Source: Clostridium sp. KNHs214 (lineage in GTDB: Bacteria > Bacillota > Clostridia > Clostridiales > Clostridiaceae). From it: a stretch of 64,000 bases of DNA. A program made the translations under genes and the position numbers. The stretch covers positions 110,869 to 174,868 of the forward strand of contig NZ_JQMW01000004.1 in the NCBI RefSeq assembly GCF_000744935.1. The letters run 5' to 3'. The notes beneath the pieces are model-generated. The model was not told the origin of the DNA and searched no databases. It saw nothing but the letters and a program-made list of their open reading frames with translations. Positions 25,707 to 34,548 of the stretch are shown here, piece after piece; within the stretch, counting starts at the first letter, position 1; every line of letters starts with the position of its first letter.

Positions 25707-26078
25707 CTATTCCTTCTTAAAAATTTTTTTCCAGAATCTTTTCTTTCCTCCAACTTCATGATCAAGCCCTTCATAATAGTTACACGTACTATTAAAATGA
25801 AAATCTTTTCTCAACTCCTCTAACAAAACCTCTCTAATAATTTTTATTTCATTAGCTCTAAATGAATGAGGATCTCCTAAGGAAACAACCTCACTCAAAG
25901 GCTGTACTTCTAAATATCTTGTTTCTAATGGGTTTTCAAAGTACTCTCTCGTTGCATTTGCTGTATCACAAAAACAATAGCCGTTTTCACTAGAATATTC
26001 TCTTCCTATAACAAAACTAAACTTTGAACATCCTTGTGGTGACAAATCTTTTGAAACTGCTTTTATATAATTCTTCAT
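25707..26078 (-). CDS. Phage hypothetical protein
   Basis: 123 residues, not recognised. Central pattern ENGYCFCDTANATREYFENP and RYLEVQPLSEVVSLGDPHSF; basic C-terminus (GGKKRFWKKIFKKE). No membrane segment. GAGAGGAAAAAT precedes ATG 26078. It sits between the HNH gene and the GC-rich candidate packaging region. The 'CDTANATREYFENPLETRYLEV' type layout looks like phage proteins of unknown role that resemble DUF7666; this is a weak impression. Confidence 0.65.
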   Translation of the reverse strand: MKNYIKAVSKDLSPQGCSKFSFVIGREYSSENGYCFCDTANATREYFENPLETRYLEVQPLSEVVSLGDPHSFRANEIKIIREVLLEELRKDFHFNSTCNYYEGLDHEVGGKKRFWKKIFKKE

Positions 26079-26100
26079 ATTTTTCCTCTCAATACATTTT

Positions 26101-26457
26101 TTACTTATAATTATACACCACGTATTTGTCCTCTGTCATCGTCTTCCTATCGTGGCAACTCTTACAAAGAGACTGCCAATTACTCTCGTCCCAGAACAAT
26201 ACTTTATCTCCTCGGTGTGGTTTTATGTGGTCAACAACAGTTGCCTTAATAAGCTTACCTTGTTCCTTACATTTAACACACAAGGCATTATCTTTTAAAA
26301 ATCTATTCCTAGCTGTCCTCCATCTACTGTCATAACCACGCCTTGTAGCATTAGGTCTATCTTTTAAATATAGTTCTCTATGATCATCACAATAGCTACC
26401 GTCAGTTAACTTTGGACATCTTGGATGTTTACACGGTTTTAATGGTTTCTTTGGCAA
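26101..26457 (-). CDS. HNH endonuclease (packaging-associated type)
   Basis: About 118 residues. N-terminal zinc knuckle-like CKHPRCPKL ... YCDDH; then CVKCKEQG, the HNH core VVDHIKPHRGDKVLF, and NWQSLCKSCHDRKT, giving the HNH catalytic and zinc residues. In HK97-like phages an HNH protein encoded close to terminase is needed for cos cleavage. The start is TTG 26457 after AAAGGACGG; GTG 26466 is too close to that site. Confidence 0.92.
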   Translation of the reverse strand: MPKKPLKPCKHPRCPKLTDGSYCDDHRELYLKDRPNATRRGYDSRWRTARNRFLKDNALCVKCKEQGKLIKATVVDHIKPHRGDKVLFWDESNWQSLCKSCHDRKTMTEDKYVVYNYK

Positions 26458-26475
26458 TCTACACACCGTCCTTTA

Positions 26476-26513
26476 GACATAAGAAAAGCACCCACCGTTT
26501 ATTAAGTAGATGC
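26476..26513 (-). terminator. Terminator upstream of HNH gene
   Basis: Minus strand stem GCATCTAC/GTGGGTGC (26506-26513 with 26488-26495, three G-T pairs) then TTTTCTTATG. Same tail as terminators at 17215 and 20708. Confidence 0.6.
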
Positions 26514-26593
26514 TTCATGCTAATCTTTCATACTATTAGTTTACCATTTTTAATTCGTCATTTTCGTCAACTTTGACTTTTATTAGCTTTACT

Positions 26594-26890
26594 TTATGCT
26601 CCCTGTGACTTGCTTCTTCTAGATAGTCCTTCTTCCTTTGCTATGTTAGCAACTTCAGTTGTTGAGATTCCTACTGCATTACCAATCTCTTCATAAGTAT
26701 ATCTAAACTTATCAGAATAAGGAGAGTTTTTTTCTTGCAGTAAACGAATAGTATCTCTACGATCTACGTCTTTAAATTTTGACCGAACTTCATTTTTGAA
26801 ATCTTTAAATTCATTTTTAAAATCCCTAAGTTCATTTTTAATATTAACATTCTCTCTTTGCAATTCTCCTAATCTAGGTCTATTTGCCAT
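26594..26890 (-). CDS. Coiled-coil plus HTH small phage protein
   Basis: 98 residues. N-terminal coiled coil with heptad-like repeats (ENVNIKNELRDFKNEFKDFK) and C-terminal helix-turn-helix (YTYEEIGNAVGISTTEVANI, then AKEEGLSRRSK). GGAGGTAATGTT precedes ATG 26890. It is the first gene after a promoter with TGGTATAAT and lies between the DUF1492 regulator and the HNH/late genes. Possibly a late transcription or packaging regulator; unproven. Confidence 0.75.
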   Translation of the reverse strand: MANRPRLGELQRENVNIKNELRDFKNEFKDFKNEVRSKFKDVDRRDTIRLLQEKNSPYSDKFRYTYEEIGNAVGISTTEVANIAKEEGLSRRSKSQGA

Positions 26891-26923
26891 AACATTACCT
26901 CCAGGTGATTATAATATATTTTA

Positions 26924-26996
26924 ATACTGATATAGTATCCAACAATAAAACTTAAAATTCATTATGAATAAGTTTTTCATAATCCATATTATACCA
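26924..26996 (-). promoter_or_regulatory. Candidate late promoter with operator-like palindromes
   Basis: Minus strand TGGTATAAT (26988-26996) is an extended -10; no good -35 is seen, as expected for an activated promoter. An 8-bp inverted repeat ATTATGAA-N7-TTCATAAT (26961-26983) covers the predicted start point. A second palindrome ATACT-GATAT-AGTAT lies at 26924-26938. The DUF1492 gene just upstream could supply the activator. Confidence 0.45.
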
Positions 26997-27095
26997 CCAC
27001 TGAAACCATTGAATTTACTACATATAACCCTTCTAACTAAATTAGTTTTTGAAAAAGTTAAATCTAGTTCTTAGGTTTATGTTTTAGTTGATTAA

Positions 27096-27494
27096 TCAAT
27101 TAGCTTTTTTAGCTAGAAATCTATTGTGTTTTCTTCTTGGATACTGTTCATCATGCTCACCAATACTAAAAGCTACTTGTTGCCAACTTAATCCATTTAT
27201 ATATCTTAAGGACATTATCATTCTCATCTGACTATCCTCAATGCTTTCTATGTACCTGTTTAGTCTGTTCAGTTCATAAAAGCACTTCTTTAAATTTAAA
27301 TCTAGTAGTTCCTTAAGATCTGCAATCTCTGCAGCATATTTACCAACCTTGTCAGATATACCAGGAGCGTGTGGCATTCCTGTTATTTTCGCTGTAGTAG
27401 AAGTGGCAAGGCATTCTAATTCTGCAATTCTATTTTTAAGATGTTCAATTTCTCTATTAAGATAATATAGCTGTGATAATTCCTGCTTAGTCAC
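27096..27494 (-). CDS. DUF1492 family phage regulator
   Basis: About 132 residues. Long helical N-terminal part (LNREIEHLKNRIAELECLAT) and a C-terminal sigma-region-4-like part (MRMIMSLRYINGLSWQQVAF). This DUF1492 layout is found at the early/late boundary of Firmicute phages, where related ArpU/RinA proteins switch on late genes. GTG 27494 follows GGGGGTGGAGCTT and overlaps the helicase stop by 8 nt. Late activation is inferred from position. Confidence 0.82.
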   Translation of the reverse strand: MTKQELSQLYYLNREIEHLKNRIAELECLATSTTAKITGMPHAPGISDKVGKYAAEIADLKELLDLNLKKCFYELNRLNRYIESIEDSQMRMIMSLRYINGLSWQQVAFSIGEHDEQYPRRKHNRFLAKKAN

Positions 27495-28839
27495 AAGCTC
27501 CACCCCCAATTCTTGCTTTGATCGCATTAATTAATGCATCTTGACCAGTTTGTTTTTTTTGAAGTGCATTCATCACCTGCTCATCAATCGTTCCCTTAGA
27601 AACAATATGATGAATTATAACTGTTTCTTTTTGTCCCTGTCTCCATAGCCTTGCATTGGCTTGTTGGTATAATTCCAAACTCCATGTAAGACCAAACCAA
27701 ATAAGAGTTGATCCGCCTGCTTGAAGATTAAGACCATGGCCAGTGGATGCAGGGTGAGCAATAGCAATAGGTATTTCACCTTTATTCCATTTTGAAATAT
27801 CTTCACTTGTTAATATTTCAGTAACCTTAAATCTCTCTGATATTCTTTCTTTATCATGTTTGTAAGCATAAAATACAAGGACAGGTTTACCATTGGCAGC
27901 TTCAATTAAGTCTTCTAATGTATCAAGCTTTTTATTATGGATATTCTTCACTGCTTTAAATTCATCATAGACAGCACCATTTGCCATTTGAAGTAGCTTA
28001 TTTGAAAGAGCAGCTGCATTCACTGCATCTATATCTCCATCAGTAAAAGGAAGAAACATCTCACTTTCTAGTTTCTGATATAAGGCTTGTTCCTTCTCTG
28101 ACATCTGAACCTCAACTACATTATCTATTCGTTCTGGCATCTTTAAGTAATCACAAGCTTTCATACTAACACAGATGTCAGAAATTTTTTTATAGATTAG
28201 TTCCTCTGCACCTTCTCTAGGTTTATAGCTAAAGATTACTTGTTGATTTCTTTTATCTGGAACAAAATATTCATTTCTAAAGCTTCCAATAAATCTTCCT
28301 AATCTTTGACCCATATCCAGTAGATTAATTTCACTCCATAAATCCATTAGGCTATTTGGTGCCGGTGTTCCAGTAAGTCCAACAATTCTTTTTACCTGGG
28401 GTCTAACTTTACGAAGTGCCTTGAACCTTTTAGCTGTAGGTGATTTAAAACTCGATAGTTCATCAATAACCACCATATCGAAGTCAAATTTATAATTTTC
28501 ACAAAGCCATTCTACATTTTCACGATTGATGATATAAATATCAGCTTTTCTTACAAGGGCCAATCTTCTCTGTTTTTCACTACCTAAAACTTTTGAAATT
28601 TTAAGTGCTGATAAATGCTCCCATTTTTCACACTCTTTGCTCCAAGTATCCTGTGCTACTCGAAGAGGAGCAATAACAAGAATCTTTGATGCTTCAAAAT
28701 AATCGAATAATAATAACCATATTGCTGTTAATGTAATTACCGTTTTTCCAAGTCCCATATCTAGCATTAAAGCACAAGCAGGGTGCTTAATAATAAAATC
28801 CTCAGCATATTTCTGATATTCATGTGGCACATATTTCAT
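27487..28839 (-). CDS. SNF2-family DEAD/DEAH-box helicase
   Basis: About 450 residues. Motif I MLDMGLGKTVIT (about 35), motif II VVIDELSSFKS, motif III VGLTGTPAPNSLMDLW, C-terminal motifs V/VI STGHGLNLQAGG and QANARLWRQGQ. A compact phage SNF2 protein, normally paired with VRR-NUC. Acts on DNA during replication or recombination. GGAGGTGTGCTTG precedes ATG 28839, which overlaps vrr-nuc by 20 nt. Confidence 0.94.
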   Translation of the reverse strand: MKYVPHEYQKYAEDFIIKHPACALMLDMGLGKTVITLTAIWLLLFDYFEASKILVIAPLRVAQDTWSKECEKWEHLSALKISKVLGSEKQRRLALVRKADIYIINRENVEWLCENYKFDFDMVVIDELSSFKSPTAKRFKALRKVRPQVKRIVGLTGTPAPNSLMDLWSEINLLDMGQRLGRFIGSFRNEYFVPDKRNQQVIFSYKPREGAEELIYKKISDICVSMKACDYLKMPERIDNVVEVQMSEKEQALYQKLESEMFLPFTDGDIDAVNAAALSNKLLQMANGAVYDEFKAVKNIHNKKLDTLEDLIEAANGKPVLVFYAYKHDKERISERFKVTEILTSEDISKWNKGEIPIAIAHPASTGHGLNLQAGGSTLIWFGLTWSLELYQQANARLWRQGQKETVIIHHIVSKGTIDEQVMNALQKKQTGQDALINAIKARIGGGACD

Positions 28840-29113
28840 CAAGCACACCTCCAATTTGTTCTTTATTGTCAATGCAATATACTGAAAACCCTAATACTTC
28901 TAATTGACTTTTTCTCTTTATTTGAAGAGGACGCATTTTCTTCTTAGGAGCCTTTAGCTCAATGAATGCTAGCTTTCCACCCTTCATCAGTATTAATCTA
29001 TCGGGAACACCTATCATTCCAGGTGATATAAACTTCAGTGCTAACCCTCCACGTTTTTTTACTTCTTTGGTAAGTGCTTGCTCAATACTTTTCTCGGAAT
29101 ATACCACAGCCAT
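28820..29113 (-). CDS. VRR-NUC domain nuclease
   Basis: 97 residues, a stand-alone VRR-NUC of the PD-(D/E)XK fold. GMIGVPDRLIL supplies the Asp, and KLAFIELKAPKKKM the E-x-K pair. Predicted structure-specific endonuclease working with the SNF2 helicase encoded directly downstream. It overlaps the small upstream gene by 55 nt. Confidence 0.93.
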   Translation of the reverse strand: MAVVYSEKSIEQALTKEVKKRGGLALKFISPGMIGVPDRLILMKGGKLAFIELKAPKKKMRPLQIKRKSQLEVLGFSVYCIDNKEQIGGVLDEICAT

Positions 29114-29274
29114 AATCTTTCATCTCCATTTACTACACTTATTGTTTTGACTCCTAGTCTTTCTTTTGCTGCTTTAACTTCCTTTTTTGACATCCCTTTA
29201 AGTTTTGCTAGCTCATACACCATTGAATATTCAACAAAGTCATCTTTTAAGATTTCTTCTATTATGCAATCCAT
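29059..29274 (-). CDS. Small phage protein, winged-helix-like
   Basis: 71 residues from ATG 29274 (GAAAGGGGATTTTAAA upstream). Sequence CIIEEILKDDFVEYSMVYEL, then AKLKGMSKKEVKAAKERLGV and GDERLWLWYIP, resembles a small winged-helix DNA-binding module. It is located between the repeat-rich origin candidate and the nuclease/helicase pair. Possibly a replication accessory or regulatory protein; not assigned. Confidence 0.7.
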   Translation of the reverse strand: MDCIIEEILKDDFVEYSMVYELAKLKGMSKKEVKAAKERLGVKTISVVNGDERLWLWYIPRKVLSKHLPKK

Positions 29275-29299
29275 TTTAAAATCCCCTTTCAAAATTGGT

Positions 29300-29550
29300 G
29301 GAACAAGGACTGGAACAAAGGTATAAAAAACCCCTTACGTGTGTGTGCACCCTTATAGGTACATATTGACTACTTTTTTCTTATTATTTATTTCAAAAGA
29401 GATTTTCTTGTTCCATTGTTCCAAACTGTCCTTTCCACCCCTAATTACTTAACTTCTTTACTGGAACATACCTTTGGTACAACCTAACGGGTTGTTCCTT
29501 TTGTTCCTATAACTTGTGGTACAAGATTTATCTAATTCTTCTCTTGTTCC
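29300..29550. repeat. Cluster of GGAACA/TTGTTCC repeats, candidate replication origin
   Basis: Eight copies of GGAACA or its complement in 251 bp: 29300, 29312, 29408, 29416, 29463, 29492, 29501 and 29544, in both orientations, some as close pairs 8-12 bp apart. Two GGTACAA variants lie at about 29475 and 29518. AT-rich DNA lies between groups. The array is in the replication module, next to the VapE-type helicase gene and partly inside its 3' end. Confidence 0.55.
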
Positions 29551-31898
29551 ACCCTCATAAAAGCTCTTTGCTTATTATAAATTGGAAATCTTGTAGTTCC
29601 ACTTTTCGTTCCATCGTAAGGTTTCCAGTTTTCAATCCTAGCCATTATTGCTGTAATTTCATAGGAATCACCTTTTTTAAGATTGGCTGAATCCTTACCA
29701 AAGCACTCACACCAAATCTCCATAGGACAAACAATCATACGTTTTACTGTCCCTTCTATTGCATTCCCAAAATCTCCGCCAGTTAGGAAGTTTCTGCGTT
29801 CATATAAACTCATCTCACTCCAATTCTCAGGCAACAATTTTTCAAGATATTCTCGAACCAAGCCCTCACGATCATCGGTTTCCATAGCATCAGCCTGTTC
29901 TGACATAGCAATTTGTGCTTCATCACCTTTAAGAAATAAATCTTCTCCTTTTTTATACACATAGAGAGCTTCTGCCCATATTTGATCAATGGCTTTTAGC
30001 TCCCATGCTTTCTTTACACTATTACCACTAACTCTTACGGGCCAAAATCTTCGATTTCCTGTGATATCTCTTAAAAATCCACTTTCGCTGTTAGTGCTTC
30101 CAACTATTACACACTGTCTTGGATGACTCTCAACATTAACTCCGTAACTAGCACGATACTTATCATCTGTCCTAGAAACAAAGGATTTTACAGTTTCCAC
30201 ATCAGTTTTCTTGATTCCAGCTAGTTCACCAAGTTCAAGGAGCCAATAACCTTGTAATTTTTCAGCTGCAGCCTTATCACGCATATCTGTTATTGTTAAA
30301 CTATCTGAAAACCACTTAGAGCCAAGTCTTGCAAAGAATGTACTTTTTCCTATTCCCTGGGGTCCATTCAGTATTAAAACACTATCAAATTTGGTACCAG
30401 GTTCATAAATTCTTGCAACTGCTGCCACTAGGGTTTTTCTAATCACTGCCCTAGAATACTTGTTATCCTCTGCTCCTAAATAATCAATTAAAAGTGTATC
30501 AAGTCGCTCTATACCATCCCACTTGGGTAAATTATTTAAATATTCCTTGATAGGATGAAATGCCCTTTGTGCTGCAACAGCAATGAGTGCTTCTTTTATT
30601 TTAGTGGGAGACCATACCCCATAGGTTTTATCAAAATACACTTTAAGGGATGACATATCTGAATCATTCCATCCTCTTTTAATTTGTTTCCATGGTAAAT
30701 CTCCCTTTACATCTATACCATCACGATGTTGATTGTAGGCTATTACCTTTAAGTTCTCATCATTTTGAATAATGAGAACTAAATTTTGCAAATCATCTTT
30801 TATCTGTCCATTTTTATTGATAGTTAGCTTTTCTTGCCAGTTCTCATCAGTTATAGTGAAATCAGAGTTTGCCTGTTCCATACGTTCTTTGGATAGTACT
30901 TTCTTTACCATGTCATCTTCAGTACAGAATTCCTGTATAGCTTTATAAGAAGGTAACTTTGATGGAGGAGTATCTTCATCTGCCTTACCATCTAGCTCAC
31001 CGAATTTATGAATTCTTACTAAATCAAATGAATTGCACAACTTGCTACAAGCTGGATCTGTAGCATGATGGGAATATGCAAATTTATCATCATAAATAAG
31101 TACACCTGCAGTTGAATCAGCAGGAATATAATCATATCTACCTTCAAGTAAACTTGGCTTGTACACATCAGATAGGAATTTCTCTATTGCTGCTCCTATG
31201 GTGTACGCTCTACAGAAGACACCAATTAACCCCTCCTTCTCTAAAGGGTCAGCTTGTTTTGAAATGTTCTTATTTACAAGGCTTGTCTGCCTTGAGGACA
31301 CAGGCCACTGACTACTGTCATGCCAATCCTTATATCTTGAAAGCACCTTATCAGGGTCTAAAAGAGTTCCTTCCTGCCTTTCAAATACAAACTCCCCATC
31401 ACTTGAGGTTGATGGCCAGTACATTAACCTTGTTGGTTCATATGTGGTATCATCAAACTGCTCAATTCCAATATCTGAAGCTATCATTCTTCCTATTGCT
31501 TTATATTCATCTGCTGAAACATTCCTTGCAAGAGGAATAATTAATCGAAGTCTTGGTTTCTCAGAAGTGTGTTTATGGGTTGAATAAATGCAGCAGGTGA
31601 AATCATAAAACATAGTAATTTGATCCCACACACCGCTATCTGCATAATCCATATCAAGTGTGAGCATGGAGCGAAATTCAACAAACCCAGTTTTACGCTT
31701 GCCCTTTCTTAATCTGCCACCTACAAATCCCCCTACATCTTTGATGTTATCTTGTTTTGGCTTTGGTAACTTTTTATATTCTTGGGTACTCTCAGTAGTT
31801 CTATGGGTGATACTTACTTTTGCTACAAAGTCCTCCCAAGAAATCTCAATGTTTTTCCATACCTTTTCTGTTCTTGAGTTTGCTACTGCAATTTGCAT
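29532..31898 (-). CDS. VapE/VirE-type primase-helicase (virulence-associated E family)
   Basis: About 788 residues. The N-terminal half resembles primase-like domains seen in phage replication proteins (LTLDMDYADSGVW, PRLRLIIPLARNVSADEYKA). The C-terminal VirE helicase domain has Walker A LNGPQGIGKSTFF (about 513), an acidic motif ELGELAGI, and sensor-like VGSTNSESGFLRDITGNRRF. It would unwind and possibly prime at the phage origin. GGAGGTGATCCTC precedes ATG 31898. It pairs with the PolA-type polymerase upstream. Confidence 0.9.
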   Translation of the reverse strand: MQIAVANSRTEKVWKNIEISWEDFVAKVSITHRTTESTQEYKKLPKPKQDNIKDVGGFVGGRLRKGKRKTGFVEFRSMLTLDMDYADSGVWDQITMFYDFTCCIYSTHKHTSEKPRLRLIIPLARNVSADEYKAIGRMIASDIGIEQFDDTTYEPTRLMYWPSTSSDGEFVFERQEGTLLDPDKVLSRYKDWHDSSQWPVSSRQTSLVNKNISKQADPLEKEGLIGVFCRAYTIGAAIEKFLSDVYKPSLLEGRYDYIPADSTAGVLIYDDKFAYSHHATDPACSKLCNSFDLVRIHKFGELDGKADEDTPPSKLPSYKAIQEFCTEDDMVKKVLSKERMEQANSDFTITDENWQEKLTINKNGQIKDDLQNLVLIIQNDENLKVIAYNQHRDGIDVKGDLPWKQIKRGWNDSDMSSLKVYFDKTYGVWSPTKIKEALIAVAAQRAFHPIKEYLNNLPKWDGIERLDTLLIDYLGAEDNKYSRAVIRKTLVAAVARIYEPGTKFDSVLILNGPQGIGKSTFFARLGSKWFSDSLTITDMRDKAAAEKLQGYWLLELGELAGIKKTDVETVKSFVSRTDDKYRASYGVNVESHPRQCVIVGSTNSESGFLRDITGNRRFWPVRVSGNSVKKAWELKAIDQIWAEALYVYKKGEDLFLKGDEAQIAMSEQADAMETDDREGLVREYLEKLLPENWSEMSLYERRNFLTGGDFGNAIEGTVKRMIVCPMEIWCECFGKDSANLKKGDSYEITAIMARIENWKPYDGTKSGTTRFPIYNKQRAFMRVEQEKN

Positions 31899-32052
31899 GA
31901 GGATCACCTCCACATAGTTTTTGTTTCATTTTATTTAAGCCTTTTCTAGCACCACCTAGGTCACCTGCTAGTGCTTGACCTCTCAGTGTTTTAAAGGTAT
32001 TTCTCGGTAATATAGTTTTATAATGCCTTAGTTCCTTTAAAAAACTTTCCAT
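31846..32052 (-). CDS. Small phage hypothetical protein of replication module
   Basis: 68 residues, basic (LPRNTFKTLRGQALAGDLGG, ARKGLNKMKQKLCGG). AGAAAGGATTAGAACC precedes ATG 32052. It overlaps the VapE gene by 53 nt. Such a short basic protein recurs between polA and vapE genes in clostridial phages as I recall. Function unknown. Confidence 0.7.
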   Translation of the reverse strand: MESFLKELRHYKTILPRNTFKTLRGQALAGDLGGARKGLNKMKQKLCGGDPHANCSSKLKNRKGMEKH

Positions 32053-32056
32053 GGTT

Positions 32057-33994
32057 CTAATCCTTTCTGTAATATTCACATTCAAATCCATCTGCACGAA
32101 GTGGTAACCCTTCTGCCCAAGTTGGAGGAATAGCCATTACATCACATACCTCTTTTAAGGAACCTTGTTCTACCTCTGATTCAACCACTATTTCATCATG
32201 TACATGCATTACGATGTCATAACCTTTATCAGCTACACGAAGCATAGCTTCAGCTAATAAATCTCTAGCAGTAGCTTGAACAATATTCTCTACAAGCTTT
32301 GGACCGTAGGTTTCAATCCTCTCCCACTTTTTCGTAGTACCAATACCTTCATAGGTGATACCTTCTCGTCCAAACTTGTTCATCTCAATTCTAGGCTTTA
32401 TATATGAAAGTTTTCGTCCAGATGGTAAGGTGATAAATAAGATGCCACTTTCATAATGGATTTTAATTTTATGAGCTACTGTAGCAGTTCTTTCCTTTAC
32501 TGCTTTAAGTGCCGCTTTATCTATATCCCACCATAATTTTGTAATGTTAGGATTTGCCTGTCTCCAAGCTGTAACGAGACCTTGAAGTTCTTCTTCCTCT
32601 ACTCCCATATCAAGAGCACCCATAGCTGTAAGTGCTCCAACTGAGCCTCCATAACCCAGGGCCAATTCTGATATTTTGCCCTTTTGCCTGAGTGGTGAAG
32701 TTTTTGTTATCTCCTCAATAGGAACCTTAAACATCTGACTTGCACTGGCCTCATATATCTTCCCATGGGTTGCAAACACATCCATTCTCCACTTTTCGCC
32801 TGCAAGCCAAGCTATAACACGGGCCTCAATAGCAGAAAAATCGGCCACTAGAAATTGATGATTAGGTTTAGGAATAAAGGCAGTCCGAATAAGTTCAGAC
32901 AGTACATGGGGAACACTTTCAAATAATATTTCAAGGGTACTAAAATCACCGTTTCTCACTAAATTACGGGCAAGTGTTAAATCCTTTAAATGATTCTGAG
33001 GTAAATTTTGAACTTGCACTAAACGCCCTGCCCATCTACCTGTTCTATTTGCTCCATAAAATTGAAGTAGTCCTCTAACTCTTATATCAGGGCAAACTGC
33101 ACGCTCTATGGCTTCATATTTTTTAATTGAGGTCTTGGCAAGTTGCAACCTCAAATTTAGAAGTCTTTCCACTTCTCCATCAGATTCCTTGGCGAGATCA
33201 GTTACAGTTTTCTTAGTTAAAGAATCTACCTCTACTCCATTTTCAAGTAACCACTCTTTTAGCTGTGCTACAGAGTTTGGATTTTCAAGTCCAGTCAATT
33301 CCTGTGCCTTAGAAAAAGTATCTTCTTTATGAAGCCTATCGCACTCCATAGCTTTTCTTACAAGCTTCATATCTACAAGAACTCCTCTATCATTGATTTG
33401 CTGATCCAAGATATACACTTTCTGTTCACTATCACTAACAGGATATTTTTCTATCTTTTTACGGATTGCTCTTTCTACCTCAACATCTCGTCTACAGTAG
33501 CTTTTGAAAGTCTCCCATTTATCCACAGCATGATGTGGGTAATTTCTTGTTCTCTGTCTATTGGTCTTTGTGGCTTTGCAAGGAATAGAAAAATACCTGA
33601 TTAAGTCCTTTCCTTCCTTCATCTTCTGCTCTGTTAGTCCTAAAACTTGTGCAACACCTTCTAGGGATAGAGGTAATCCTAAGCTAGCTGATTGTACTGC
33701 TGTACATTGCCAAGAGTTAGGAGATAATGTTTGATCTAAATGCTTTGATAAACAGGTTCTTTCAAACTGTGCATTAAAGGCAGTTTTAATAATGCTTTCA
33801 TCGATAATTGCTGCAACGATTTCATCTGGCAAGTCTTCTCCACTAGCTAAGTCCACAACCTCTACCTCATCTTCATCAAAAGCATAAGCAAATAATAGAA
33901 TTTCAAAATATGGAGAAGCGGTGTATGCGTAAACACCGCTTTTTTGTAAATCCACATCTGAGAAAGTTTCAATATCTATTGCTAAAGTTCGCAT
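32057..33994 (-). CDS. Phage DNA polymerase I (family A)
   Basis: About 645 residues. N-terminal 3'-5' exonuclease (TLAIDIETFSDVDL ... SFKSYCRRDVEVERAIR) and C-terminal polymerase with motif A FLVADFSAIEARVIAWLAG, motif B RQKGKISELALGYGG, and motif C IVMHVHDEIVVE. Replicates phage DNA. ATG 33994 follows GGGAGTGAGGTGT; the GTG three codons before lies inside that site. Confidence 0.96.
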   Translation of the reverse strand: MRTLAIDIETFSDVDLQKSGVYAYTASPYFEILLFAYAFDEDEVEVVDLASGEDLPDEIVAAIIDESIIKTAFNAQFERTCLSKHLDQTLSPNSWQCTAVQSASLGLPLSLEGVAQVLGLTEQKMKEGKDLIRYFSIPCKATKTNRQRTRNYPHHAVDKWETFKSYCRRDVEVERAIRKKIEKYPVSDSEQKVYILDQQINDRGVLVDMKLVRKAMECDRLHKEDTFSKAQELTGLENPNSVAQLKEWLLENGVEVDSLTKKTVTDLAKESDGEVERLLNLRLQLAKTSIKKYEAIERAVCPDIRVRGLLQFYGANRTGRWAGRLVQVQNLPQNHLKDLTLARNLVRNGDFSTLEILFESVPHVLSELIRTAFIPKPNHQFLVADFSAIEARVIAWLAGEKWRMDVFATHGKIYEASASQMFKVPIEEITKTSPLRQKGKISELALGYGGSVGALTAMGALDMGVEEEELQGLVTAWRQANPNITKLWWDIDKAALKAVKERTATVAHKIKIHYESGILFITLPSGRKLSYIKPRIEMNKFGREGITYEGIGTTKKWERIETYGPKLVENIVQATARDLLAEAMLRVADKGYDIVMHVHDEIVVESEVEQGSLKEVCDVMAIPPTWAEGLPLRADGFECEYYRKD

Positions 33995-34006
33995 ACACCT
34001 CACTCC

Positions 34007-34546
34007 CTAGCTTAAAAAGTCGTCATCATCAGCTGATGCGAAATCATCCTTAGCTGAACTACGTCCACTTAATGCTTCGCCATCAGAAAGCTTTTGGAGG
34101 TTACCTAATCCGCAAGCTACTCCCTTATTACCGTTTTGATTGAATGCATAGAATGTGATACTAGCTCTTCCATAGCAACCACTATAGACTTCACTTTGGT
34201 CTAGAATAGGTTTCACATTCTTGTCCACTATTTGAGGTCTGTCCTTACTATTCGCATTAACAAAATAACTGTTCTTATAAGCCTCATCATCCGCTCTGTC
34301 GATGTCACCGTCACGAAGGGGTGTTTTTAAATTGGCAGGAATTTTCCCTCCAAACTTTGCCTTACCTTCTTGCTTAGCAGCTTCAATAGCAGCCTTGATT
34401 TCATTAATTGTCTTTGTATCAGATTTTGGGATGATAAGAGAAACACTGTACTTCTCATCTCCACCATTGATTGATTTAGGCTCCCATACATTCGCATATG
34501 AGAAACGTACCTTACCTGTAATTACCTTTGTTTTGTTATTATCCAT
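34007..34546 (-). CDS. DUF2815 protein, ssDNA-binding-like
   Basis: 179 residues (VITGKVRFSYANVWEPKSIN; SVSLIIPKSDTKTINEIKAA; CYGRASITFYAFNQNGNKGV), with a highly acidic C-terminal tail DDFASADDDDFLS as in single-strand binding proteins such as T7 gp2.5. DUF2815 regularly stands between DUF2800 and polA in phage replication modules. Role as SSB is inferred. Confidence 0.88.
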   Translation of the reverse strand: MDNNKTKVITGKVRFSYANVWEPKSINGGDEKYSVSLIIPKSDTKTINEIKAAIEAAKQEGKAKFGGKIPANLKTPLRDGDIDRADDEAYKNSYFVNANSKDRPQIVDKNVKPILDQSEVYSGCYGRASITFYAFNQNGNKGVACGLGNLQKLSDGEALSGRSSAKDDFASADDDDFLS

Positions 34547-34548
34547 GA

